DNA of 64,000 nucleotides from Bryobacterales bacterium (GTDB lineage: Bacteria > Acidobacteriota > Terriglobia > Bryobacterales > Bryobacteraceae): the NCBI GenBank assembly GCA_016721425.1, contig JADKID010000042.1:1-64000 (forward strand). The letters are read 5' to 3'. The notes beneath the pieces are model-generated. The model saw only the letters and a list, made by a program, of their open reading frames with translations, did not search any database and was not told where the DNA came from. The position numbers were made by a program, and so were the translations under genes. Shown here piece by piece: positions 25,248 to 33,254 of the stretch (position 1 is the first letter of the stretch; every line of letters starts with the position of its first letter).

Positions 25248-26003
25248 ATGGCGTCCCGAGTGGCTCTCTATGTCGATGGATTCAACTTCTACTACGGGGT
25301 GACGAACCACTACCGTGCGGGGAAGGAGAAGCGCGGGTACTCGCTTTCGGGGCTATGCTGGACGGACTTTCGCGCGCTGGCAGAGCGCCATTTTTTGAAG
25401 CAGGGCGAGGAGCTGACGCAGATCCGGTATTTCACGGCGCCGGTGACGGCGGCGGTGGAGACGACGAACCGGCCTGGCGAACAGAACCGTTATGAGACGT
25501 GGATGAAGGCGGTGCGGACGATCGCGGGGCTGGAGGTGATCAGCGGGTTCTACAAGCCGCGGCATGAGGCGCCGGGGCAAGGAGCGAAGTCCCGGGATGA
25601 GAAGCTGACGGATGTGAATCTGGCGGTGGAGTTGCTGCTGGACGGGCTGGCCGGGGTGTATGAGCGGGCAATTGTGTTGAGTGGGGATGCGGATCAGATG
25701 CCCTCGATCCTGGCTGCGGCATACCGGCTGCCGAAGCCGCGGCGGGTGCTGGCGCTGCTGCCGCCGGCGCAGGACAAAGAGGATTGGAAGCACCGGTATT
25801 GCTGGGCGGCAGAGGGCTTAGCGCAACGCATGACGATGCCGCACACGGCGCCGCATCATGTGGACGTGGGCGTGCTGGGCGAGCGGGAGTTGGCCAACAG
25901 CCTGCTGCGCTACGAACTGCCTGAGGTCAGTTGCCCTTCGTACTGGCGGCTGCCGGGGCACTACCTGGCGGCGCAGTGCGAGGCGCGCTGGCGGCCTGTC
26001 TGA
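25248..26003 (+). CDS. NYN-domain (PIN-like) putative ribonuclease
   Basis: The 251-aa protein begins ASRVALYVDGFNFYYG, the NYN domain start with its metal-binding Asp, followed by KLTDVNLAVELLLDGLAG and YERAIVLSGDADQMPSILAAA, the second and third acidic clusters (D-N, SGDxD). These match the PIN-like fold of LabA/NYN nucleases, which cleave RNA with a divalent metal. A target is not inferable. The upstream in-frame start at 24918 runs antisense through another gene and is rejected. The C-terminus overlaps the end of the sulfatase gene by 77 bp in opposite orientation. Confidence 0.8.
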   Translation: MASRVALYVDGFNFYYGVTNHYRAGKEKRGYSLSGLCWTDFRALAERHFLKQGEELTQIRYFTAPVTAAVETTNRPGEQNRYETWMKAVRTIAGLEVISGFYKPRHEAPGQGAKSRDEKLTDVNLAVELLLDGLAGVYERAIVLSGDADQMPSILAAAYRLPKPRRVLALLPPAQDKEDWKHRYCWAAEGLAQRMTMPHTAPHHVDVGVLGERELANSLLRYELPEVSCPSYWRLPGHYLAAQCEARWRPV

Positions 26004-27548
26004 TGGCGTCCCACGGCTGGACGCCGCAGCGCTGCATCCAGGCGGCGTAGGACTTGCTGAGCTGATCGACGCGGGCGGGCTGGGCGGCGGCGAGATCGGC
26101 GGTTTCGGTGCGGTCTGACTCCATATCGTAGAGCTCCCATGGACCGCGGTGGGCGGCGACGAGCTTCCAGCGGCCTTCGCGGATGGCGCGGTTGCCCTCG
26201 TGCTCCCAGAACATGGCGGGGCGTTCCTGTTTTGGACCTCCGCGCATCGCGGGAACGAGGCTGCGGCCTTCCATGGGGATTTTACCGGAGGGATAGCGGG
26301 CGCCGGCGAGGTGGGCGAGGGTGGGCATGATGTCGATGACGTGGCCGGCGCCGTGGTGGAGGCTATTGGGCTGGAGGCGGTCGCCCCACGCGGCGATGAG
26401 GGGTGTGGAGATACCGCCTTCATGGACCGACATTTTGTGGCGGCGGAAGGGGGTATTGGAGACGTGGGACCAATCGGGGCCGAAGCTCTGGTAGGTGGTA
26501 GCGGGGCCGGGCATCTCGCCGGGGATGTTGCCGCCGGGGCCACTATCGGGTGGAGCCCAGACGCCGGCGCGGCGCTGGTTGAGCAACTCGGCGCTGGCGC
26601 CGTTATCGGAGAGGAAGAGGAAGACGGTGTTATCGAGCTGGCCGTTGCGGCGGACCTGCTCGACGATGCGGCCGACGTTGCGATCGAGGCGGGTGACCAT
26701 GGCGGCGTGGACGGCCATGCGGGCGGCCTGCCAATCGTGATTGGGCGCGGAGGCCCAATCGGGGACGCGTTCGTCGCGGGCGGAGAGAGGCCAGCGAGGA
26801 TCGAGAAGGCCGAGCTTGAGCTGCTTTTCGTGACGGCGGCGGCGGATCTCGGTCCAGCCGATTTTGTAGAGATCGCGGTAGCGGTCGATTTCGGCGGCGG
26901 GCGCATGGAGGGGCCAGTGGGGCGCGGTGAAGGCGGCGTAGTGGAAGGAGGGGCGGCCAGTGCGGGAGCTATCGGCGAGGAACTCGACGGAGCGATCGGC
27001 AATCATATCGGTGTAGTAGCCCTCCACCGGGGGGAGCCGTTCGTTATCAAGCATGAGGCCGCCGGGGCGGAAGTAGTTGCCGCCGCCGCCGAGAGCGCCG
27101 AAGTAGCGGGCGAAGCCGCGTTGGCGGGGCCAGTTGCGGCGATGGGCGTCAGCGGGCGGTGCGACGTGCCATTTACCGGACATGGTGCAGTGGTAGCCGG
27201 CGCTGGAGAGCACCTCGGCGACGGTGACGCAATTTTGGTTCAGCGTACCGGCGTAGGCGGGCGTGCCGTAGTCCTCGATCATGTGGCCGATGCCGGCCTG
27301 ATGGGAGTAGAGGCCGGTGAGGAGCGAGGCGCGGGTGGGGCAGCAGCGGGCGGTGTTGTAGAACTGGGTGAAGCGCACACCGCGGCGGGCAAGGGCGTCG
27401 ATATTGGGGGTATCGATTTCGGAACCGTAGCAATTGAGATCGGAGTAGCCCATATCGTCGGCGAGGATGAGGACGATGTTGGGAGCGGGGATGGGGCGGG
27501 CGCCGCGGTGAGAGCGGCTTGGAGGAAGGTGCGGCGGGTGAGGGGCAC
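25927..27548 (-). pseudogene. Tat-exported sulfatase, N-terminal frameshift
   Basis: The main frame (from 27453) encodes a type I sulfatase: GYSDLNCYGSEIDTPNIDAL, the formylglycine motif CCPTRASLLTG (first Cys modified), SGKWHVAPP, FLFLSDNGAS and KMSVHEGGISTPLIA. The export signal and first strand lie in another frame: VPLTRRTFLQAALTAAPAP from GTG 27548, then after a one-base shift near 27500 PAPNIVLILADDMGYSD. The shift falls in a C/G homopolymer run, so either sequence error or a recent null. Type I sulfatases hydrolyse sulfate esters of polysaccharides or aryl compounds in the periplasm. Rated as pseudogene only because of the indel. Confidence 0.8.
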
Positions 27549-27616
27549 GTGTCCATTCTAGTGGGTCCGCGACCCGGGAAACGCGAGGGGTTGACCATTG
27601 CGAGGTGCGGGCTGCG

Positions 27617-28942
27617 TCAGTTCAGGGCGCTGTGGCTTTCGGCAGTGCGGTAGAGGATCTCTACGGTGGAGCGGAGGCCGCGGCGGGTGAGAAAGACGTG
27701 GCGGTAGGCGTCGAGCTCCTCATCGTTGCCGCCCTGGAAATGCAGATTGTGGAGGGCGCGCAGATACGTGAGCCAGCCCTGGGGTGTCTTCAGGCGCGGG
27801 TAATGGAGGTGGCGGAGGAGGTAGCCATCGAAGAGGAGCGAGAACTCGCGCTCCAGGGCGGTGAGCGCCTCCAGATAGAAAGCGGCGGAAGAGCGGGTGA
27901 AGGCGATGCCTTGGAGGATAGAGTATTCCAGCAGGGCGTGGGCGGCGACGCGTTCGTAGAAGAGGGGGCGGCCGATGCGGAGGACGCTGGCGGCCATTTC
28001 CAGCGGCGCCAGGCGGTGCTCGAAGCAGTAGAAGTACCAGCGCGACATGCGCGAACGGAGGAGGTGGGCGAGCTGGCCGGGCTGGCGGATGGCCCAATCG
28101 TTGGGCGCGGGCGGGACCAGGTAATTGAGGGCGTACTGCGCCATCCACTCGGCGGTTTCGAAGCAGAGGCTGAACTCGGAGATCTGGAGGCCCATGGCGA
28201 GGCCCTTGAGTTTGGCGACCTCGAGGGCGAGGGAGTGCTCATTGAGGGCGCGGTGGAAATCGGGAAAGAGATCGGCCTGGGCGCAGACGTAGAGGTGGGA
28301 GAGGGAGCGTTCTTCGCCATCGGTGCGGCGGAGGAACCACACTTGGCGGGAGCGGAACTCGATGCCATTCTGGAGGAAATCGACGGCGGCGCAGAGTTGG
28401 CCGTAGGAGGTCTTGCCGGTGCGCTTGGTCCAGCGCTTGGCGGAGATCTTGGAGAAACCGCGGGCGACGGGGCAGCGGGCGAGGGAGACATCGGCGGCGC
28501 CGGCGAGTTTAGCGAACTCATCCTGGACCCAATCGGCGTGGAGGAGCATGCGGGGGAGCTCGACGAAGCCCTGATTCTCGGCGGGCTTGGGTCCGCTGAG
28601 GTGTTCCGAGATTTCGGAGAACTGGCGGGCCATGTGCCACTCGGAGGCCTGGGGATGGGGGCGGAGCTCGCGGGCGATTTCGACGATCATGCCCTGGAAC
28701 TCGACGAGAAGCATGGCCATGGCGTCCGGGGACGGCTCCTCGACAAGGAGCTTGGTGGCGAGGCGCAAGGCGACGCTACGCTTGGCGAGCGACATGGAGA
28801 ACTCAGCGGAGACGGCGTCTTCCAAGCGCTGGGCGTGATCGAGCAGTTCAGCGTCGAAGACGGCGGGCAGCTCGTCTTCCTCCAGGTGCAGGGCGGAGGC
28901 AAACTCGTTCAGGGAATCGCGGATATCGAGCAGCGGATCCAA
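27617..28942 (-). CDS. Hypothetical protein in operon with larE
   Basis: This 441-aa, soluble, mostly alpha-helical protein begins MDPLLDIRDSLNEFASALHLE. Features include a Cys/Arg segment VSLARCPVARGFSKISAK, and aromatic-rich helices near WYFYCFEHRLAPLEMAA. No signal peptide, transmembrane helix or known catalytic motif. It starts 12 bp after the larE stop, so the two should share a transcript. Family unrecognised. The helical-repeat look suggests a protein-interaction scaffold, which is speculation. Confidence 0.65.
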   Translation of the reverse strand: MDPLLDIRDSLNEFASALHLEEDELPAVFDAELLDHAQRLEDAVSAEFSMSLAKRSVALRLATKLLVEEPSPDAMAMLLVEFQGMIVEIARELRPHPQASEWHMARQFSEISEHLSGPKPAENQGFVELPRMLLHADWVQDEFAKLAGAADVSLARCPVARGFSKISAKRWTKRTGKTSYGQLCAAVDFLQNGIEFRSRQVWFLRRTDGEERSLSHLYVCAQADLFPDFHRALNEHSLALEVAKLKGLAMGLQISEFSLCFETAEWMAQYALNYLVPPAPNDWAIRQPGQLAHLLRSRMSRWYFYCFEHRLAPLEMAASVLRIGRPLFYERVAAHALLEYSILQGIAFTRSSAAFYLEALTALEREFSLLFDGYLLRHLHYPRLKTPQGWLTYLRALHNLHFQGGNDEELDAYRHVFLTRRGLRSTVEILYRTAESHSALN

Positions 28943-28954
28943 GTGCGGGCCTCT

Positions 28955-29827
28955 CTACTTGACGGCCTGGGGCAGGACTTCATTCATGGAGCCCTGGCGG
29001 TAGCCGTTGAGGTCCAGGGCAACGTAAGTAAAGCCGAGGGTCTTGAAGATGGCCGAGAGCTGATCGAACATCTCCAGGGAGAGGGCTGCGGGCATTTCGT
29101 CGCGGGCGATTTCCAGGCGGGCGACCTCGCCATGGTAGCGGACGCGGAACTGGCGGAAGCCCAGGCGCTTCATCTCCTCCTCAGCCTGCTCGACCTGACG
29201 GATGTTTTCGGGCGTGACCTTGGTGCCGTAGGGGATGCGGGAGCTGAGGCAGGCGGCGGCGGGGCGATCCCAGGTGGGGAGGCCGGCGAGGCGGGAGAGG
29301 GCGCGGATTTCGTTCTTGGTGAGGCCGGCCTCGACGAGCGGGGCTTTGACACCGTGGATTTTTGCAGCACGTTGACCGGGGCGGTAGTCGCCGAGATCGT
29401 CCTGATTGACGCCGTAGATGATGGAGAGGCCGCCGTAGGCGGGAGCGATCTCCTCCATGCGGCGGAAGAGCTCGTCCTTGCAGTGGAAGCAGCGATCGGC
29501 GTTATTGGCGGCGTACTCGGGGTTATCGAACTCGTGGCTGGGGATCATCTCATGGCGGATGCCGAACTGGATGGCGAAATCGGTGGCGTCGCGTTTGTGA
29601 GATTCGGGGATGGAGGGGGAATCGGCTGTGATGGCGATGGCTTTGTCGCCGAGAGCTTGTTTGGCGGCCCAGGCGAGGTAGGCGGAGTCCGTGCCGCCGG
29701 AGTAGGCAACGAGGACGCTGCCCATGGCGCGGAGCGTGCCGAGGAGGACTTCCTGCTTCCGGAGGATGGACTCCAGATCGATGGGATCGGGCGGAGCGGT
29801 GGCGGAGAGAGTGACAAGTCCGGGCAT
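28955..29827 (-). CDS. larE: ATP-dependent sacrificial sulfur transferase LarE
   Basis: The 290-aa protein has a PP-loop ATP pyrophosphatase motif (SGGTDS, 43-48), NADRCFHCKDELF with Cys113/Cys116, GVNQDDLGDYRPGQ, and Cys193 in AACLSSRIPYG. These fit LarE, which adds sulfur to a pyridinium precursor during synthesis of the nickel-pincer cofactor of lactate racemase-type enzymes. Three cysteines in the expected places suggest the Fe-S-dependent rather than the single-Cys sacrificial variety. LarB and LarC are not in the window. A TATAAT 6 nt before the ATG suggests a leaderless transcript. Confidence 0.9.
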   Translation of the reverse strand: MPGLVTLSATAPPDPIDLESILRKQEVLLGTLRAMGSVLVAYSGGTDSAYLAWAAKQALGDKAIAITADSPSIPESHKRDATDFAIQFGIRHEMIPSHEFDNPEYAANNADRCFHCKDELFRRMEEIAPAYGGLSIIYGVNQDDLGDYRPGQRAAKIHGVKAPLVEAGLTKNEIRALSRLAGLPTWDRPAAACLSSRIPYGTKVTPENIRQVEQAEEEMKRLGFRQFRVRYHGEVARLEIARDEMPAALSLEMFDQLSAIFKTLGFTYVALDLNGYRQGSMNEVLPQAVK

Positions 29828-29833
29828 GGCCTC

Positions 29834-29839
29834 ATTATA
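29834..29839 (-). promoter_or_regulatory. Candidate -10 box of larE, leaderless arrangement
   Basis: TATAAT on the minus strand ends 6 nt before the larE ATG (29827). Transcription would begin at or next to the start codon. No clear -35 hexamer and no Shine-Dalgarno is visible. Confidence 0.5.
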
Positions 29840-30035
29840 TCGAGAGGTGACGGCGGGAGCGGTAGGGAAGTTGATTCTTGGGCGTGAAATGGTGGTGGGA
29901 GTAGGGAGGAGCTGGCCTGGGAACCCTGTAACGTACCCATTAACTTGTTAACGATGATGCGCAGTACGCGCAGATACACCCAAGTGCGCGTAATGCCTAT
30001 TGAGAGTGAATCGAAATGGGCGCAGAATCAGGCTG

Positions 30036-30641
30036 GTGAAGTCCAGTCTCCTTCTCGTTCTGCTATGTCCCGGCCTTTTGGCCGAGACTCTCACTATCCG
30101 TGGTGAGGCAGGCGAGTGGCGCTTTTCATTTCGAGTGCTCTCAGAGTCGGTAGTCAGCGGCAAAGCGGCACTGGAGCACTCGAGTTTTGTAGCGTGGCAT
30201 CAGGGGATGGCCGTTCCGGTGGATGGGCACAAGCTGGAATTCAGCCGGGGGCCGTGGGGCTACACGCTGACGATGCAGGCGAACGAGGCGTCGCCGCGGA
30301 TTACGATTTTCAATCACTCATCGCGGGGAGAGTTGTGGTTTGAGAGCCCGGCAGACGTGCTGAAGTTGCGGCCGGGGTGGTACCGGTTTGGCGAGGGGCA
30401 CAGTTTGGGCGTGGAGGGAGCGGTGGCGATGTTGCGGATTGAAGGTGAGGTGGAGGCCGCTCCGGCGGAGACCTCAGCGGCGTCGTCTGTGTTACTGCTG
30501 GGGGGACTGCTGGCCGGGGCCTGGATCACGTTCCTCGGAGGACGGCGTCAATTCTTCAGCCGGCGGCGTCCAGACGATGCGTTGCAGGCGTTCCCGGAAG
30601 CGGGTGTAGGCCCAAGAGACGCCGATGAGAATCACGCCTAG
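30036..30641 (+). CDS. Hypothetical secreted/membrane-anchored protein
   Basis: The 201-aa frame starts at GTG 30036 with a signal peptide (KSSLLLVLLCPGLLA), then a beta-rich ectodomain with WRFSFRVLSESVV, RGPWGYTLTMQAN and ADVLKLRPGWYRFGEGH. Near residues 155-168 SSVLLLGGLLAGAWITFLGG is a likely transmembrane helix, followed by a basic tail. The last 150 bp overlap the convergent DUF2339 gene, so the true C-terminus may be shorter in relatives. Family not recognised. The upstream TTG at 30000 would add 12 basic residues. Confidence 0.5.
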   Translation: MKSSLLLVLLCPGLLAETLTIRGEAGEWRFSFRVLSESVVSGKAALEHSSFVAWHQGMAVPVDGHKLEFSRGPWGYTLTMQANEASPRITIFNHSSRGELWFESPADVLKLRPGWYRFGEGHSLGVEGAVAMLRIEGEVEAAPAETSAASSVLLLGGLLAGAWITFLGGRRQFFSRRRPDDALQAFPEAGVGPRDADENHA

Positions 30642-33227
30642 CACGATAAACGAGAAGATGCGGGGCAGCGTTTCGAGATTGCGCAAGTCGTAAAAGAAGA
30701 GTTTCAGGATACAAACCAGCAGCAGCAGGAGCCCCGAGATGCGCAGAACGCGCTCGCGCAGAGGGAATCCGGCAACCAGAAGGAGCAGGCCTTGGATGCC
30801 CCAGGCCATGGTGAGCAGGCTGCCGGAGCTCTCGCGGTAGAGCAAGACCGAGACGAGCAGAGTGGCAAGTGCGCTGAAGGCGGGGCGGGCGAAGCGTTCC
30901 CAGGCGGGGCGGGCGGGTTGGCGGGGCGCGAGAAACTCCTGAGCGTAGAGGACTGCGGCGGCAGTGGCGCAGGCGGCTGCGCGAAGTGGATCGTCCTGGA
31001 CCCAGGCGAGGCAGCGGAAGGTAGTGGCCGCGGCAAGGGCGTAGCTCTGCCAGCGGAGATCGGGCAGGGTGATGTGGAGGCCGGCGAGGAAGAGGGCGAG
31101 GCCGAGGAGGGCCCACGAGATGACGGCCTGGGGCGGCGTCAGTTCCGTGTGGAGAAGCAGGACGACAAGCAGGGTGGCGACCCAGGAGTAGGCGCGAGTC
31201 CACGGCGTATCGAGGCAGCGGCGCCAGAGCCACACGTACCCGGCGGCGACGGGGAGCACTGTGGAGGTAGTCCATTTCGCCCAGGCGAGGGCTCCCAGCA
31301 CGAGGGCGGCGACGGCGTGGCCCAGCCAGCGCAGCGCGGGGTGGGCCCAGCGGTAGCCACATTCCACCCAGAGCAGGGCGACGGCCATCCAGGCGAGAGC
31401 GACGCGGTTGTCGGGCAGAACGCGGTCGCCGAGGTGCAGGGCAAAGACGGTGGCGGAGAGGGCGGCGGCGGTGCTGGCGAGTAGGGCGCGGTTGGCGCGC
31501 CAGAGCCGCCAGCAGCCATGGAAGGCGAGGACGGCGGCGCCGGCGAGGGAGACCCAGGCGACGGTGGGCGGATCCTTGGTGAATTTCGAGAGATGAGTAA
31601 AGGCGAAGGCCAGGCAGCCGAACGCCCAGGCGAAGTAAGACTGGCGCAGAAGATCGGCGGCCTTGCGCCAGAGGCCAAACTCCATCTGGATGGCGGCCCA
31701 GATGAACCACACCAAGCCGAGCCAGCGTTCTGACGATTCGGCGCCGAGCGTGAGCTGGACGACGGCGGCGCCGAAGTAGCCGTAGGGGACCGGGGCGGTG
31801 CGGTAGAAACGATTCACGTAGGCAAGGATGGCGATGAGGGTGGCGGCGGGGGTCCAATCGTGGAGCTCGAAACCGGCGAGGGTGATTGTGGCGACGCTGG
31901 TGGCGGTGACGACGAGGCGGATGAGGGCGCAGGCGAAGACGGCGCCGGCGAGCCATTCGAGGAAGCGCAGCCGCCATTTGAGGGCGGCGAGGAAGAGGAG
32001 CTCGGCTTCGATGGCGAGCATGGCGGCGGCCCAGGCGCCACCGGCGTGGCGGACGATGGCGAGGGCCGCGAGGGCGGAGGCGAGGACGATGGAAGCGCGG
32101 TAGGCGTCTTTGCGAAGGTAGGCGCGGAGGATGGAATCGAGGAGATAGAGCGCGGCGGCGGCGGCGAGGAAGAGGTAGAGGTGATCGGGGGCGGCGGACT
32201 CCCACTTCATGGCGGAGAGACCGAGGAAGCCGAGAGCGTTGAGGGGGAAAAGCGCGCCGGCGTAGGCGGGCGGGGGCTGAGGGTCGCTGAGCTGAAGAAG
32301 ATCGAAGGCCTCGAAGATGAGCCAGAGAACGAAGAGGAAAGCTTGTGTGGCGTAGAGCGCCGAGCCCTGATCGCCGCGGGCGATGAGGATGCCGTAGGAG
32401 GCGACGAGGCTGAAGAGGCCGACGGCGTGCCAGCGGAGGCGGTGAGCGAGGGCGAGGAGGATGGTAGAGAGCGGCAGAAGGCCGGTGGCGGCGAAGGGCT
32501 TGGAGGGTGAGAGCGCGAGGGCGGCGAAGGCGCTGGCGGCGGCGATGCCGGTGACGGTCTGCTGGCGGTATTTGAGGGAGTGGCCGAGCATGGCGGCAGC
32601 GACGGCCAGTTGGAGGCAGACACCGACGGTCTCGTTCTCGATGACGCGGGCTGCGTCGAGGGCGTACATGGCGTAGCTGGTGGCGTAGAGGGTGGCCCAA
32701 CCGGCGCCGAGAAGGCCCCAGGCGAAGACGCGGTAGCGCTGTTTTCGTTCGATGAAGATGCCGGCGGCAAGGAGGGCGGCGCCTGTGCCGACGGAGACGG
32801 CGACGCGGCCGGCGGGGCCCATGCGGGTGAAGGAGTAGCCCAGGAAGAGGATGATGCCGACGACGAGGATGAGGGCGCCGAGTTTGTTGAGGAGGCTGCC
32901 GCCGACGAGGGCTTCCCACTCGTCGTCGCCGACGTAGTGGCGGATGCGATCGCCCAGGGTCTGAGTGGGGGGTGGCGGGGGGAGTGGAATATCGGGCGTG
33001 GGGATGGGGACGGGCGGCGGCTCGGACGCCGGTTCTGGATCGGCTACCGACAGAGGCGCAGGCGGCGGAGGGGGCGATGTAAAAACAGCACCGCCCGGAT
33101 GTTCCAAGTGGTACACCCGGGCGGTGAGTTCACGAACGGTTTCTTCCAGGCGGCGGCGCGACTCGGAGTCGCTCCTCGCCCGGAGGTAGACGATGACGGC
33201 CAGCGCAACGAGAAAGATCCACTCCAC
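30492..33227 (-). CDS. DUF2339 multi-pass membrane protein
   Basis: The 911-aa protein has an N-terminal helix (EWIFLVALAVIVYLRARS), a coiled-coil-like stretch, a Pro-rich linker (PIPTPDIPLPPPPPTQTLG) and then well over 20 hydrophobic segments, the organisation of DUF2339 proteins. The segment NKLGALILVVGIILFLGYSF is a family block. These inner-membrane proteins have no established function. It lies 27 bp downstream of gyrA on the same strand and could be co-transcribed with it. Confidence 0.85.
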   Translation of the reverse strand: MEWIFLVALAVIVYLRARSDSESRRRLEETVRELTARVYHLEHPGGAVFTSPPPPPAPLSVADPEPASEPPPVPIPTPDIPLPPPPPTQTLGDRIRHYVGDDEWEALVGGSLLNKLGALILVVGIILFLGYSFTRMGPAGRVAVSVGTGAALLAAGIFIERKQRYRVFAWGLLGAGWATLYATSYAMYALDAARVIENETVGVCLQLAVAAAMLGHSLKYRQQTVTGIAAASAFAALALSPSKPFAATGLLPLSTILLALAHRLRWHAVGLFSLVASYGILIARGDQGSALYATQAFLFVLWLIFEAFDLLQLSDPQPPPAYAGALFPLNALGFLGLSAMKWESAAPDHLYLFLAAAAALYLLDSILRAYLRKDAYRASIVLASALAALAIVRHAGGAWAAAMLAIEAELLFLAALKWRLRFLEWLAGAVFACALIRLVVTATSVATITLAGFELHDWTPAATLIAILAYVNRFYRTAPVPYGYFGAAVVQLTLGAESSERWLGLVWFIWAAIQMEFGLWRKAADLLRQSYFAWAFGCLAFAFTHLSKFTKDPPTVAWVSLAGAAVLAFHGCWRLWRANRALLASTAAALSATVFALHLGDRVLPDNRVALAWMAVALLWVECGYRWAHPALRWLGHAVAALVLGALAWAKWTTSTVLPVAAGYVWLWRRCLDTPWTRAYSWVATLLVVLLLHTELTPPQAVISWALLGLALFLAGLHITLPDLRWQSYALAAATTFRCLAWVQDDPLRAAACATAAAVLYAQEFLAPRQPARPAWERFARPAFSALATLLVSVLLYRESSGSLLTMAWGIQGLLLLVAGFPLRERVLRISGLLLLLVCILKLFFYDLRNLETLPRIFSFIVLGVILIGVSWAYTRFRERLQRIVWTPPAEELTPSSEERDPGPGQQSPQQ

Positions 33228-33254
33228 TTGCGTCGCTCCCGACCGCCGTTAGTC

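Noticed and set aside
25927..27548. Programmed frameshift in the sulfatase
   Set aside because: No slippery site with stimulatory structure recognised; the break sits in a homopolymer and separates signal from mature protein, fitting an indel.
26149..27561. 470-codon plus-strand ORF
   Set aside because: Shadow of the sulfatase gene.
27605..29887. 760-codon plus-strand ORF
   Set aside because: Antisense to larE and the 441-aa gene; very Gly/Glu/Ala-rich, no motifs; G-rich strand makes such ORFs by chance.
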